64,000 bases of DNA from positions 17,096,001-17,160,000 of the forward strand of contig NC_058042.1 of assembly GCF_020085105.1 (NCBI RefSeq). Direction: 5' to 3'. Both the position numbers and the translations under genes were made by a program. This DNA comes from Siniperca chuatsi (Eukaryota > Chordata > Actinopteri > Centrarchiformes > Sinipercidae). A model generated the notes under the pieces. The model was not told the DNA's origin and did not search any database. It saw only the letters and a program-made list of their open reading frames with translations. This document shows positions 1 to 12,862 of this stretch, piece after piece. Position 1 is the first letter of the stretch, and the number at the start of each line of letters is the position of its first letter.

Positions 1-507
1 AAATATTTCTGTACTTAGCTGCGTTTAACGAACATCATTTCCCAAAAGCTAGACGCTAGACCATTGTGGGTTAAACATCATCAGCTTGACAGAAGAGGCG
101 ACTCCGTGAGCAAGTAGACTGCAGCTAGTTTAGACAATGTCTGTAAAAGAGCAGGACAGAGAGGATTGATCGGAGTAGATATTTAGACAGCAGAGGTTAC
201 AGCTAAAAAGTTGAAAAAATTACATCAAAAAAGAGCATTAGTAGATGGATATAGACATTTTTATGGGAGCTATATTTTCACATGCTATGAGGTTTTTTTT
301 CTTTTTACTTGATTTGTTTACATTTGGGTTACAGGTTGTGCCTCGAATGATTCTGTGGGATACAGGTGTATAGGTGAGGGAGGGCAAAACAAACCACAGG
401 AAAACTTGCTTTCTCTCTGAAAGCAGACAGAGTTTTCATCAGAGACACACCACTGCAGACAGCAACCTCAGAAAGAATTATTACAGACTGAATCACTCGG
501 GCCAAAC

Positions 508-1303
508 ATGGAGGACATGACGGACAAGGCTGATAGCCAGAGGTCCTTGGGTGTCTACAAGTTGGCCAGGAAGCTCAAGGACTGTACAGTGGAAAGATGG
601 CCAGAAAAAAAGAGGAGTGAAAGGCTGAAACTCCGTTAGTACTGAAAGTACAGAGAACCACAGCATCAGTGAGGAAAAGAAGGCAATAGAGTCTGTCACC
701 AAGCAAGAGGGACAGGAGAAAGAAATACAGTCTCTCCGCAAAGAGATGGATGATTTGAAAAATGAGCCCCAGAAACACACCTGGACAATGCAGGAGAAGG
801 ACAGACGGTCAAATCCCTGGAGGGAGGTGGAGGCACTTAAACACAAAAAGATGACAAAAATACAACCAAGAAAAACAGGAAAGAGCTTTAAAAAACTACA
901 GGTTCTGAAGAATGTATACAAAGAGAGCAACAAAAGGTTTGCTGGAGAAGAATGAGGCTCTTCATCAAGGAAATTAACATTATGTATTATGAAAGCAAAC
1001 AGAAGTATGAGATAGAGTTCAAGGCAGGAAAAAGAACTTGAGAGGGAGATGAAATCAAATGTAAAAAGTTTGTCACCAAACCTGGAGCTGCTTAAGAAGT
1101 TGAGGGCAGAGAGTGAAGCCCTCCATCAACAAATTAAGTTGGAGATTTGAATCCTGCAGAAAAACGCCTTTGACAAAGAACTGGAGGAAAGGAAAATTAA
1201 AAAAGTCCTCATCCTGTCTGATCTTAAGGCTGAGGAACAAGACAGTCAGGTCCTCCTAAAACAAGTAGCTGAGCTCCAGGAAGGCCTGAAGGTTAGGATG
1301 TAA
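508..1303 (+). pseudogene. Broken coiled-coil protein gene copy
   Basis: An ATG at 508 opens 43 codons (MEDMTDKADSQ...) that end at a TAG at 637. A one-base shift then gives a long charged stretch from 641 to 955, rich in K, E, Q and L (for example EKEIQSLRKEMDDLKNE), closed by TGA. A third readable stretch near 1090-1303 includes LRAESEALHQQIKLEI, an in-frame TGA, then ELEERKIKKV...DLKAEEQDSQVLL, ending at TAA. Composition and leucine spacing are those of a coiled-coil rod. The phrase EALHQ occurs twice (about 953 and 1114), so the parent protein probably had an internal repeat. There are no introns across roughly 800 bases but several frameshifts and stops, which fits a decayed retrocopy or a degraded single exon. 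I cannot name the parent gene. Confidence 0.5.
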
Positions 1304-3254
1304 AGCAGCAGGTAAAAGGGGCTTGAAGAAGAAAAATGAGAAGTAGCAGAGTCCAACAGTGTCTCAGCCTCCCGAACATACGAGACTGTCCTCAGCAGAA
1401 AAATGACAGCATCTGTCATTTGTTCACATCCCTTAAATAACCCATTTATGTTTACCTGAGAAGGACCTTGTGTGTTGACTGTCGTCTGTCAGAAGCAAAG
1501 GTGGAAATAGGCATTGGAAAAGGAAGCACAGGGATTGGATTAAGTGCAGCGGACCCTGGGACGATCACTGTCCACGGCATCTTGACCACCCAGCCAGACC
1601 AGCCGCTGCGGGTGGTGCGACCGCCCCAGGAAGAGAGCAGGGATATGAGCTAAGTAAGCTAACCCAGCTTGGACCTAAGGATGCTCCACTACCCTGCCTA
1701 CTCCTGGCTAATGTCCGGTAGCAGGAAAATGGAATGGACTAAATGGGACTCAGTCTAACCCAGCAACGGGAAATCAGAGACTGCTGTGTGTCCATATTTT
1801 ACAGAGACCTGGCTCTATCTCAACATCCCAGATCAAGCTATTGCACTGGACGTTAGGACGGAAGTTTCGTGCTGACAGAACGCAAGACTATGGCAAGATG
1901 AGGGAAGGATATCTCGAAAACTTGATTGACACTGATTGACTAGTCATTAATATTTCTGTTGTTATTTGTTTGATTTGATTTCGTTGATATAATTCTGTAA
2001 ATATATAAGTAACATATTGTACTGTAAATACAAGACCAAAACAAGCCTATATTCTCACTTGCAATAATTTAACAAACACATAAAATTTGTTTTCCATCTA
2101 TCAGTGAAACTCTTTCATTATGTACGGAAATATGTCTGTATTTTTTATGGCAGTTATTGTGCAGTTGAAGCAATCACAGAAGAAAAGGTGAGGAATGGTA
2201 ATAACACCAAGCTCTTTATCTACGTATCGTACTGTTGCGTTCCTTTGCTTTTTTGTTCTTCAGATATTCAGGCCAAGGCTGAGTGTTAAAAGGCGTTGTG
2301 ATGTGTCTCCAGCAGTTGAAAAATCCATCCCTGAAGTTCTCTCTATTATACTCCCTCTGGCACAAACAGACTTCCACCAATGCCTTGCCTCATATCGATG
2401 TGCCTGACATTTTAAAATGTTTGACTGACGCTTTATCACTGCCACAGATTTTGTCTGAAGGGATGGTGTCAAGATTATGCCAATTTCCCATCTTGTGTCA
2501 GGACACTGAGACGTGAAATATATTTGGACTGAGGGTCTAGATAAATGAAAGTATACTGTTTATTGAATGCAAAAACAACGTTACTATCAGTTCAAGCTGA
2601 TTTATTGTCAGAGTTTATTATATTTTTTTAGATGTTGATCTTTGTAGATGCTTGCATTTTACCATGAAAATATACTTTTTTTTCATTGCATACATTAATT
2701 AAACAGTGATACAAGAAAGAAAGTTTTTGCCAGTGGAATGGTGCACTGAGGGTGTATGGACATCTGGAATCTACCAAAATAGCTGCCCGACCTGAGTTGA
2801 CCTGTTACAACTTAACCAAGCCATAAAAACTGTTGAAATAAACTATTGTTTGGCATGTTACACTGAAAAATAAATGTTTAACAAAATAAATAAAAATAGA
2901 CTTAGTAAAGACTATTTGGTTATGCAGCTACAACACAAAATCTGGCCCAGGTATTTTAAAAGTGTGTGTGGTGTATTACAATGTAGTTAAATTCAGGCAG
3001 TTACAGCAGAAAGCTCTGAAGGCTGCTTTTGATCATCTGTCCATACATAAATGTAAAATAACAACAGAGCAGAAGTTTAATCTTGTGAAGTCCTAAACCC
3101 TTTGATAGAGAAACAAAGGAAAATACAGCATTAGGCATTTGCTATTTATCACAGCCAGTACTACAACAGTGTTTTTGAAATTAGTATAACTGAGTTGCCA
3201 TGGGCTGAATAACACTGGTATGAATCACACTTACAACATTCATTTTCACGTTTG
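1304..3254. other. Gene-free interval
   Basis: Only short open frames are present, none with splice-site context or a recognisable domain. The sequence becomes A/T-rich after about 1900. I see no repeat that I can name here. Confidence 0.5.
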
Positions 3255-3650
3255 TGTTTAAGACAAAAAGGGTACACACATCAAAAAAAAAAAAAAAGAA
3301 GAAGACTTATACAGGTGCTGGATCAAAAAGCAAACTAAAGGCAAGAATCAAACAAAAGATCCACACACTGTACTAACAGCTGCAAATGTTTATTGAGCAA
3401 CATTTCAATCAAACAGAGATCCTTGTCAGAGATTGTCAAATCACCATCACAACCCAGAGCAGACAATATATAGGCACAAACACATTCATCACACAGGTGA
3501 TTGTGATCAGCCTGATTGAGAGTCAAGCATCTACTCAAGCTGGACCATTCAGAGCAGAGCTGGGCAGCACTGTCTGATACTCCCACATGGGGGACGCAGC
3601 ATACCTCTAAGAGGTCACTAGAAACAGCATGATAATTATACTGGCACATA
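3255..3650 (-). mobile_element. Possible retroelement 3' end
   Basis: A poly-A run (3282-3297, on the + strand) is followed by text read best on the - strand: a 104-codon open frame (3335-3649) whose end overlaps a phrase with an AATAAA-like word (ttgctcaataaacatttgcag, reverse complement near 3385-3405) and a ...ttttgatccagcacctg tail. I associate this kind of tail with dispersed retroelement 3' ends in fish. The reading frame has no domain that I can identify, and family assignment (Penelope-like or other) is a guess. Confidence 0.3.
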
Positions 3651-4144
3651 ACAAATCAAACACATCAGATGCAGATTCAAAAATACATCACGTGTTTTAA
3701 TAAAAAACAAAAAAGGTACAGCCTCTTATCTGAATTCTGCAAGACATGCAGTTACAGAGAGGATGTAATATCCCAGTGTATTTTATTTTCTCTTATGACG
3801 CACAAGTACTAATTTTCCGTAAAAACGGCGATGTGTTATTTTCAAGTAAGTGAAAGCTTTTCAAAGTCATATCAATGCACATGACTTTTCAATGTTTTCA
3901 AAGACAATGCACATGCATACCAAATTGACCAACTATTTCTATTATAAAATTACTAATTACTTGCCAAAATTTAAAATTTCAAGCTAAGTTAATGACATTT
4001 CCCACAAGCTATCTATTATATGTCTTTTGTTTCACAATTAACTGCAATTTCACATGCAAAATGGAAAACCATTGTGTTAGATATGAAGGAAAATGTTTGC
4101 AGGCACCCTTGTAGTCAGACAATTTTGATCAATTATCTATTTGG

Positions 4145-4225
4145 GTATTTTATGGTTTTATTAGATAGGCAACAGTAGAGAGATGACAGGAAATTAATGA
4201 AGGAATGACATGCAACAAAGGGTCC
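4145..4225 (+). repeat. Short dispersed teleost repeat fragment
   Basis: The text around ttttattagataggcaacag, followed by agagatgacaggaaattaatg and gacatgcaacaaagg, matches a repeat I recognise as common in teleost intergenic DNA. Only the first part of the family is present. No coding content. Confidence 0.4.
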
Positions 4226-4498
4226 CATCAAATCTGGATCATTTTTTAAACAAAATAGAATGATTGCTTGCCCTAAAGAGGGTATGTTGCAATTTGAACA
4301 ATTATAGAAGAATTAAAAAGATTTAATTAGTTGCGCAGTTTAAAAAAACAAACAAAACAAAAAAAATCAAAGTTATGGATCTCCACTGATGGAAAGATGA
4401 AAGAAAGAAAGTAAAATAAAATTTGCTAGTTCTCTTCTTTTGATACACACAAGCATACATATCGTTCAATATAGTAGCAGTTTCTGATGTAGTCCTTG

Positions 4499-4531
<33 letters not shown>

Positions 4532-4534
4532 TGT
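4499..4534 (+). repeat. (GT)n microsatellite
   Basis: About 18 dinucleotide units with one A interruption. Shadow open frames coding for His-Thr runs on the other strand are artefacts of this tract. Confidence 0.95.
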
Positions 4535-7500
4535 TATTGAGTTTCACCATGGATATAGCACATATATTTCCAGAGGTTGTGAATCATTCTGTCAGGCTAA
4601 ATGAGTTGTCTGATAATTAGGGTTACTGCATCATCATGCAGCCATTGGTCAGTGGCAGGCAGCTCCATCTTTCACATTCCTCTCATACCCATTCAAGTCT
4701 CCTTCCACATTCACTCTCAAAGTCGTTCATTATTTTTCTTTTTTCTGTTTTTTAGGTTGGCCATTGTTTCACTACATTAATCTCAACATATTATATCATG
4801 ATATTATAATATGATTTATTTTCCATATGCTCAAGTGATCAATCATTTAGAAAGCTGACATGGTTTTGTTATTCTATACTGAGAAAAAACTTACACAATC
4901 AGTTTACTTGACATCAGTGGGCTTTGACTTCTATCTGTTAGTGCTTCTTTCGAGCCAGTACACATGTCTTTGAAGATTGTATTCTATGTGAAATGTTCAT
5001 GTCAGTATGTTAAAGTTGCAGGACTGATCACATCCTGATTAATTACAAATATGATGGAAAACACAACTTTAGTTGTTGCTCCTGATCTAACACTCTCTCT
5101 ACTAAACACAACTTTCTTGTAAAGGTGTTGCTCAAATTGAATATTTAGTCGTTAAAATATTTCTATTTCTGTTAGAAAGATAATCATTCAAATACCAAAA
5201 CAACTTGTCATGTGAGCAAAATATTTGCAATGATTACTGGGTTGAGTGGAAGCATATAATTAGATTTGTTGGTTGTGGAATTGTTGCACAGTAGTTGTTG
5301 CATCTCAAGTGGGTGATTAGCTAGAAGCAGCAACTTGACCTCCATATATCCATCTACAAACAAGTCATCTCTTACTTGTTCTTCTACAAGCAAGAAGAGT
5401 TACATTAATCCTCTTTTTAAAACTTTCGAATAGCGAAGATACACATGGTTTCAAAAAAAAGTAAACTTACCAATCTTTCAGTCATAAAACAATAAAAGCT
5501 GGAGACAGGGCTAAATTATATATTTTCTTTCTACGGGCAAATATTAACCATGTTTGCACTCTTGTTGCTTTTCTTTTAAGAGTCGGAGAGAGAGGCAAAT
5601 ACAAAGAAAAGCAATGCAGTGACTAATTTGAGAAATACATAACCAAAGAGATTATTTATTTTAGTATTTATTTCTGCTTATGTTGTCTAATTGGTACTGG
5701 CATCTTTGGACAGTCAGATTACCTTCTGTCCTAAATGAGTCCACCCCAGTTCTGCAAAAAAAAAAAAAGAAACCCATATGATAAGATATTGAGCCGATGG
5801 AATCTGATCTCTAAAGGTGCTGTAGTTTCCATCTTTAAATAAGATTATTTGCCCAATAGTTAGGCAACAAACAACAATTTCAAACAACAGAGTTCAGTTT
5901 AAATTAGTGAACACTCAATACTAGTAATACTGTAGACAGGATCTGCAGAATAGATTTTCTCCAGCCTAATTTATGTGGAGAACTAAATTGAAGAATTAAT
6001 GTGACTGGGAGAGAACACAAGGCGATTTTTCAAAAGGAGGACACTGTTTGAGAAAGTGTTTAACTCTTCATATTCTGCATAACTAAAGCCCTTAATTTAA
6101 TTGACAGGTTTAAAAACATAGTTAAGAAGTACACATTTGCATTTGGATTCAAGAATATTTAAAATATTTCTGCTGTTAATTCTGAACTCTTACAACATGT
6201 ACTTAAGAATTACATAAAAATAAATAATGTTTCAATAGAATAAATAATAAACATCAAAGGTAAGATGACAAAGAAGAATGATCCTTTAATACTCTACTCT
6301 GTAGTGTTATATACTGAATGTCTTCATGCCTTAAAATTAACACACCATTTTCTGATTTTCAAATTAAACGTGATGTCAGAACAAAATTTAGAAATGTGTT
6401 TTTACAGACAAATGTGTGATTTTGATTAAACCATACAACACTGTAATGACTTCTTCTGCCAGTAAGGACAAAGTGGAAACCTGCGTGATGGTAGTTTGGA
6501 AAAAGTGTCAATCAACCTTAATATGGCTGAATAAAACCACCAGAAACTTCAAATAATGCAGCTTCTAAAGATCCTAAGAAACCTATTCAGTGACCTTTAA
6601 AGGTCAAAAAATAGAGAAGCGGTCTGAGAGAGAGAAAATTTGATAATGATTAGGGGCAATGGGCAGCCACAGAACCAAGAGACCAACTCCAAGTTTGAGG
6701 GCAGTGGCTTAGTCAATGCAGCAGAATAGCCAGTAACTCTTTTTTTGAGAAAATGAATGATAACCCTCATCCCAGAAGTATTTTGGTTTAATTTCTCTCT
6801 GCGTCTACTTGTTAAAGACAAGTAGACGTATCTAAGTTAACTGAAACCATTTTTGAGTTCAGTGCATGGTTGACGACCCAAGAAAGCAAGGGCGTGCAAC
6901 ACTGCGGGGAACGAGTGGAGCGCCTATGGAAAATGAGTCAAGCTCACCGGGGTTCAGGTAAGGCCTACATTCCTTCTTGCTGAAGGCATTCAGTGTATGT
7001 TGTCACCTGAAAATAGATGGTATGGCCATAAGGCTTAATGGTTATTAAATACCCTTGACCTAACATCAAATCATTTTACCAGTACTACCTGTGCCATGAC
7101 AAATACCTAACATGCATTTCTTTTGGGGTGGTAAAAAATCCATGCAAACAAGGGTAGAAAGGTTATACTGAAACACCCCGCTGCCCAAACAAAGTTGATA
7201 TTTTCACAAGTTGGAGTGATTCACATTCCAGTGTGATGGGATTTAGGTCACTGCACTGACCACCTGTCACCAATAGTGTCACTTAAACAAAACACAATCT
7301 TCAGGGATAACAGTTAACTACTATTGATGGAATTTTCCCTCATAATAATATAACTATCTATTTAGTTTTCATTCTTGCTTATTCATATTTTGGGTCAGAA
7401 GGGGTGGACTCTATCCAAGCATGTCCTGAATAAACACAGTGGACATGAGCACAGTCGACAAAGAAGGTAGGCTGAGGGAGAGAACCACTGAGCCACAACC

Positions 7501-8924
7501 CCAGCAAAAAATCTAGAAATATATTATGCAAAAATATGCTAAGAAAAATATGTTCTTTGAGCTTTGCGTCATAATCAAACTCTACTTATATTTTAAATAG
7601 TAGCTCTTCTCTCAAACTAATCAGCAGATGAACGTAAACTAACATACACATTTTTTTTTGTTTGATCCCATATTCTTTTTGGCTACCACAAGTGGAAATT
7701 ACAGTAAAAGGAGGGGATGAAAGCGAGCTGTCAAGTCTGTGACACATGGGATGCAGCAGAAGCCAAAAAACACATTTCTTGCTCTGTGCCAGCGTGCCCA
7801 TAATGAAGCCTCCATTTGACAGAAGCGATGCTGCCAATATCCATATTCATTATCACTATGGCTTCCACAGTATTGCTGCGTTAATGATTAATTAATGGAC
7901 TCATTGCTAGAATATCAGCCTATATAAGACACATACAATACCAGTACATTGTAAAGATACAGCAGATAGATATGGTAGACAGTAGACACAGTAGAATAAA
8001 AGGTTTGTTGAGTTGCAGTTCATGGGTGCGTTTTGATTTCTTTTTTGATTTTTTTGAGTTGATGTTCATAACTGAGTGAACTGACCAGGAAGTGTGTGTA
8101 TGGCAGCCTTGATAAAAGCTAGTTGAATTCTCTACATTCTAAGAAAAGCTGCTTCAGTATTAGTTTTTGCCTCTCCTTATTTGTCCTGTGAATTTTAATA
8201 AAACTATATGCAAAACAAATTATCTAGAACCAACAGAAACAACTTTAATTCACTTAGTTGTTCATACAGTTGCTCATGGGAACTAAAGTTCACCTATACT
8301 GACTCTTCTCGACCAGGCTCACTATCAAATAATACTTTTGTTTATTATTACAGTAACCATATTAGTTTCATTGTAATTACACCTAAATATACTGCTGTAA
8401 ATCTAGCCTGTATCTCTTTAGTGAGCATCTAAAGATCTGACTCTTAAAGAGTATTACCAACAAAACTAATGGTGATTAATGATCTGATTAGGGAGGATAG
8501 TCTGGGGGCTTATTAAGGCCGTCCTATCTAGTTTTGTTTGTCACAAACATTGCTTTTAGGACAGAAAAAAAGAAAAGAGCACTGCCTCAATATTTATAGA
8601 TGCTCTTCATCTTAATCGTGGCACAGTCATTGATTCCTGTGAATTATGTCCTTTTGAGTAATTTTAGTAATTTTTTAGCAGTATTTATCTTGGACCTAAT
8701 CACTTATGTAGTTAAGATTTTTATCAATTGTGATTCAAACATTGACATAATAAATATTTTTTGCTCCTATTAGCCAGGCACTCTTAGCATGTATTAATAC
8801 TTACTTGCAGTCTTGGTTCACCAAAAGCAAACTGAGATAAAACAACCAATCAGCTCTCAGATGTTGCATGTAACAAACAGGTTTTTGTCTCTTACATCAC
8901 CCATTTAATTTGGAACATTTAAGC

Positions 8925-9165
8925 CAAATTTATATAGCACTAGTACTTTTGTCCAAAGCACTTTACAAGGTTTTTGCCACTCACACACTGATGGCAGCGA
9001 GCTACCATGCAGGGTGCTAGCAAACCAGGGTGCTGGAGCAATTTGTGGTTCAGTGTCTTGCCTAGGATACTTCCACATGTGGACAGGAGGAGGTGGGGAT
9101 CGAACCACCAACCCTGTGATCAGTGGACAACTCGCTCCTCCTCCTGAGCCACACCTACCCCAAAT
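8925..9165 (+). repeat. Dispersed repeat, copy 1 (tatagcac...aaagcactttac family)
   Basis: Starts with aaatttatatagcac and aaagcactttacaagg, then runs through a ...ttcagtgtcttgcc... segment to a ...gaaccaccaaccctgtgatcag... segment and ...cctgagccaca. A second copy in opposite orientation lies at 12660-12862. I recognise the text as a frequent teleost interspersed repeat. No protein is encoded, which suggests a non-autonomous element. Confidence 0.6.
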
Positions 9166-10237
9166 AGCAATAATACTAAGCTTATTGTTTCAGTGAATAG
9201 TTTTTGATTTGATTGCCTATGTGACTGGCAACAGTGAACCATGGTCTACAGCTCAGATGGTTCAGGTGTAATGTTATCCGAATTGGTGCACAGGACCTCC
9301 CTGTCAAGATGCCAAAATAAGTAGTCTGTCTGCTGGACCCCTGATTTCAAAACATGTCTTTGTGCTGCTGCCTTGTCTGTTCATGAGTCACCCATCACAA
9401 CAGTAACACTCTTGATCTGCCCCAGTCGTTGACTTTTCTCAGAATCGTTTGAGTCATTGTATGTTGATAATTCATCCAGGAGAAATGTAATAAATGGAAA
9501 TGCTTGAACAGCCAGTTATTTATTTTCTCTACTGGACAAGTTATTGCGACTTTAGCTTCTGAAACCATGGCTGCTTGACATAACTCCACTTCTTCACTCT
9601 GTAATACATAATACACATGTCTTAGATGTGGATTCAAAGGATAAAAATGACCTACAGAAATGTTTGTTGTAGTAAAGTCTTATGTGCAAAGGTGATATTA
9701 TAGTACAACATGAAAAAAAAAATCAAAAATTAATCTAAAACAGCTCCCCAAGCAGTGGAGCTTTGTACTGACAAAATGTTGCAGACATTTAAGTGAATTA
9801 ACAGAAAAAGACAGTCCCTGAGTGAATGTTTGCCTGGATGTCTTTGAGAAAATTAAAAGGATAAATAATTTAACAAGTCCACATCCATACTTCCTTGTGT
9901 GTGATTATTCTAAATGGGTTTGAGAACCAAACGTTCTCATATTTCTTCTTAAATTCACCAGAATAAAGAGATATTTATTCTGAAAGGTTCGCTTGGGGCT
10001 GCACTACTATTTTGTCATGTTTTTTTCTCTAGGATAGAGTGTGTGTACACAAGGAAATTTCAAACAGCCGGGGATAAAATATTCCATTAAGAAGACAGTA
10101 TACTTTGTATAACAATCTATGCAACCTCTGAGATTTGCAAAAATCATTATATGAATTTATGCAATCTCTATACACAGTGAAATCATTTATTTACCAATGG
10201 TTCTTACCAAAGGGACCTCCCATGTTTTGTGACTCAC

Positions 10238-10317
10238 CAGGGTCCCAACAAACACAGTACAGCCTGTTCTCTTGACAGGTCAGACACAGATGTCCTGTAC
10301 CTGTGGTTTTGTGCAAC
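10238..10317 (-). other. Candidate 80-bp internal exon
   Basis: On the - strand a polypyrimidine tract and CAG acceptor (cttctactttcag) precede 80 bases that end at an excellent donor, CTG|gtgagtc. Two of the three frames are open. One reads LHKTTGTGHLCLTCQENRLY then CVCWDP, with a C-x2-C...C-x-C spacing; another reads VAQNHRYRTSVSDLSREQAV then LCLLGP. I find no partner exon nearby, so this may be chance. Confidence 0.2.
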
Positions 10318-10984
10318 CTGAAAGTAGAAGATAATAGTTATGAAAGAATGGTGGAGAGAGGAAAAATGGCAAAAAAAAACCCAGAATAAACCAGGTCTCA
10401 TTTATCAAGCAGCAAGGTAGATTCATTCTGACAAGCTACCTTTCAATAATGGGCTGACAACTCCATAATATATAAAACTGTCAACTACATTAAAATAGGC
10501 CAGTGTCATTCTTTCTTTTATTCTGTTTTCAGTGATAGAACATGCTGCGTTTTGTAATGTTTGGATACCATAAATCCATCTTTCCCTATTTCTCCTCTAC
10601 ACACTAAGGCAGCAGCTACACACTGGGCACCAATATGTGAATGGTAAACAAGTTTCATATGAAGATGAAATCCTGGGGGATTCTTCTGCAAGCACTTGCT
10701 CCTACTTAGATAAACAGCAGTGAATCCAGGAGGGGAACAGGAGGGGATGTAGATTGAGGGGGAGGGGATGAAGAATAGGCAGGAATGCATGCTCTACATG
10801 AGTGTAGTGCTCTATCCATTCAACAGTGATGAAATGGATAGGAAAATGAATAGAGTTCAACGTCAGATCTTTGAATATTTTGAATGTGCCCTGGGTGGCT
10901 GCAGTAAGGAGCCAATGAGGTGATTGTTGTCTCAGCTATGGTTTTTTTACTCACCTACTGACTTTTCCTCTAGCATCACCATGA

Positions 10985-11345
10985 GGTTCAGATTTGTGGT
11001 TTAGAGTGAAATGTCTCGACAACTATTGGATGTATTTCCATGAAATTTGGTACAAACAGTTATGTCCACCTCAGGCTGATTTGTAATCACTTTGGTTACA
11101 TTTCATCTAGCGTCATCAACCTCAGCTGTACTTTGTGTTTAGTGCTAATTAAAAGATATTAGCATGCTAAATCGCTAAACTCAGATGGTGAACATTATAC
11201 CTGCTTCACATCAGCTTGTTAGCATTGTCATTATGACCATGTTAGCATGTTGACATCACTATTTAGCTCAAAGCACTGCTTTGCCTAAGTACAGCTTCTC
11301 AAAGCAGCTAGCATGGCTGTAGACTCTTAGTCTTGTTACTTAACA
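10985..11345 (+). repeat. Dispersed teleost repeat (gttagcatgttgac family)
   Basis: The block contains ccatgaaatttggtacaaac, then catctagcgtcatcaacctc, repeated gttagcat words, gacatcactatttagctc and gcatggctgtagactcttag. I recognise this order of words from a repeat that is frequent in percomorph genomes. It lacks a coding frame and is probably a non-autonomous DNA element. Confidence 0.6.
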
Positions 11346-12529
11346 TTACTTAACCAAGCCATAATTGCAACCCATGCATGAGCATGTAAGAGGACATGCA
11401 AACTTATCTGCACATTGCGAGCAACAGTCATTTATGAAATGTGACGTTGCCACCATTTGCGATCTGCATGTAAGTAGTGCTCACACATCGCTTTTGATGT
11501 GATGCACTCTGCTAAGAGTATGGCCCCGTCAGTGGCTCTGTTTGGTGTAGCGACAGTGGAGAGACAGGAGTTCTGTACAGCAGCGTCTTTGACTAGACTG
11601 TGCCCCTTGTCTGGTGGTATTTATTGGACTCCAGGTCAGTTTTCAGTGTTGGCAAAAACCATACTGGGTGATGGATTGTCGTCTTTCATTTCCAGCCACC
11701 TCCTCAGATGAATGAAGATACATGTTGTGAATCAGAATGTGTATTTCAGCATTCAGTGAGACCCTCATGACATCTCCCTAGACCTGCAACCACCTTGCTG
11801 ATTTGAGCAGATCAGCTAGCTACCTATCAAGCTTATATATTTTTAAAGTTATGGGCACTACATGGAAATTAACTGCATCTATTCTGCCTCTAGTTGTTAT
11901 GTCACACACACAGGAATTTAACTTAGAATAAAAAATCCTTCATTTAATGCAAATCAAATTTGCAGAATACTCTGTGTAGAAATCAATGACATCCATTATG
12001 CCAATACTACTGACTGTATCAATTCTGATGATTGCACCGCCTGGAAGAATCTTTGAGATGCTATGTTTTGCGCAGTAAAAGCTGTCTGACAACACCATTA
12101 TTGAGTCTTGACAACAACTGGGACCATACTATCAGGTAATAAAGCAAATAACATTTCTTCTTCTAAGCCTGCAGATGAAGGCTGAAGATGGTTCTTATCA
12201 CGGTCTGGTGCTGAAGACTTGGGTGGCAGATGAGCAATCTTATGTTCATTCTGTAGTCTTTTAAATGTGTTTTTGTTTTCTCCAGCAAGATTGAATCAGC
12301 AGCTACAATCTGATTTTCTGTTAGCATGGTAAATAAAGTGATTTTACCCAACAGACGGATTTAATAAGTGCTCATTATTAAGCTTGACAGCAGTCCTGAG
12401 GCTGGAGATAAGAAGTTGACGGTGTGTGCGTTACATTGATTCTGCTTTTGATCTTTTTACGTGGTCCTCAAAATATGAGATAAACCATTCAGTATCTGTC
12501 ACTTTTATGTGCAGAGCTGCCTGTGAACT

Positions 12530-12530
<1 letters not shown>

Positions 12531-12578
<48 letters not shown>
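12531..12578 (+). repeat. (GT)n microsatellite
   Basis: An uninterrupted run of 24 GT units. It is the longest perfect dinucleotide tract in the window and likely to be polymorphic. Confidence 0.95.
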
Positions 12579-12579
<1 letters not shown>

Positions 12580-12659
12580 TTCTGAGGGGGCTACATTATG
12601 GTAGGGTAACGAGACAAAACAACACAAATAAATATTGAAAACATACTGTACATAGTATT

Positions 12660-12862
12660 TATATGTATACTGTATAGGGACAGCATGGCTCCAGTCCAGC
12701 AAGACACTGAACTCCTGATGAGCAGGTTGGCACCTTGCATAGCAGCCTCTGCCATCAGTGTATGAATGTGTGTGTGAATGGGTGAATGTTGGCATGTGTT
12801 GTTAAGTGCTTTGAGTGGTCGGTAGACTAGAAAAGCACTGTATAAATGCAGTCCATTTACCA
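12660..12862 (-). repeat. Dispersed repeat, copy 2 (inverted relative to copy 1)
   Basis: Read on the - strand it gives tggactgcatttatacagtg, ctagtctaccgaccactcaaagcacttaac in pieces, then ...gccaacctgctcatcaggag... and ...ttcagtgtcttgctgg. This follows the same order as the copy at 8925-9165. Confidence 0.55.

Larger units (their letters stand above)
3651..8924. other. A/T-rich gene-free interval
   Basis: No open frame here shows a family signature or a convincing exon. The interval contains a short dispersed repeat at 4145-4225, a GT microsatellite at 4499-4534 and several short homopolymer tracts. It appears to be ordinary intergenic DNA. Confidence 0.5.
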
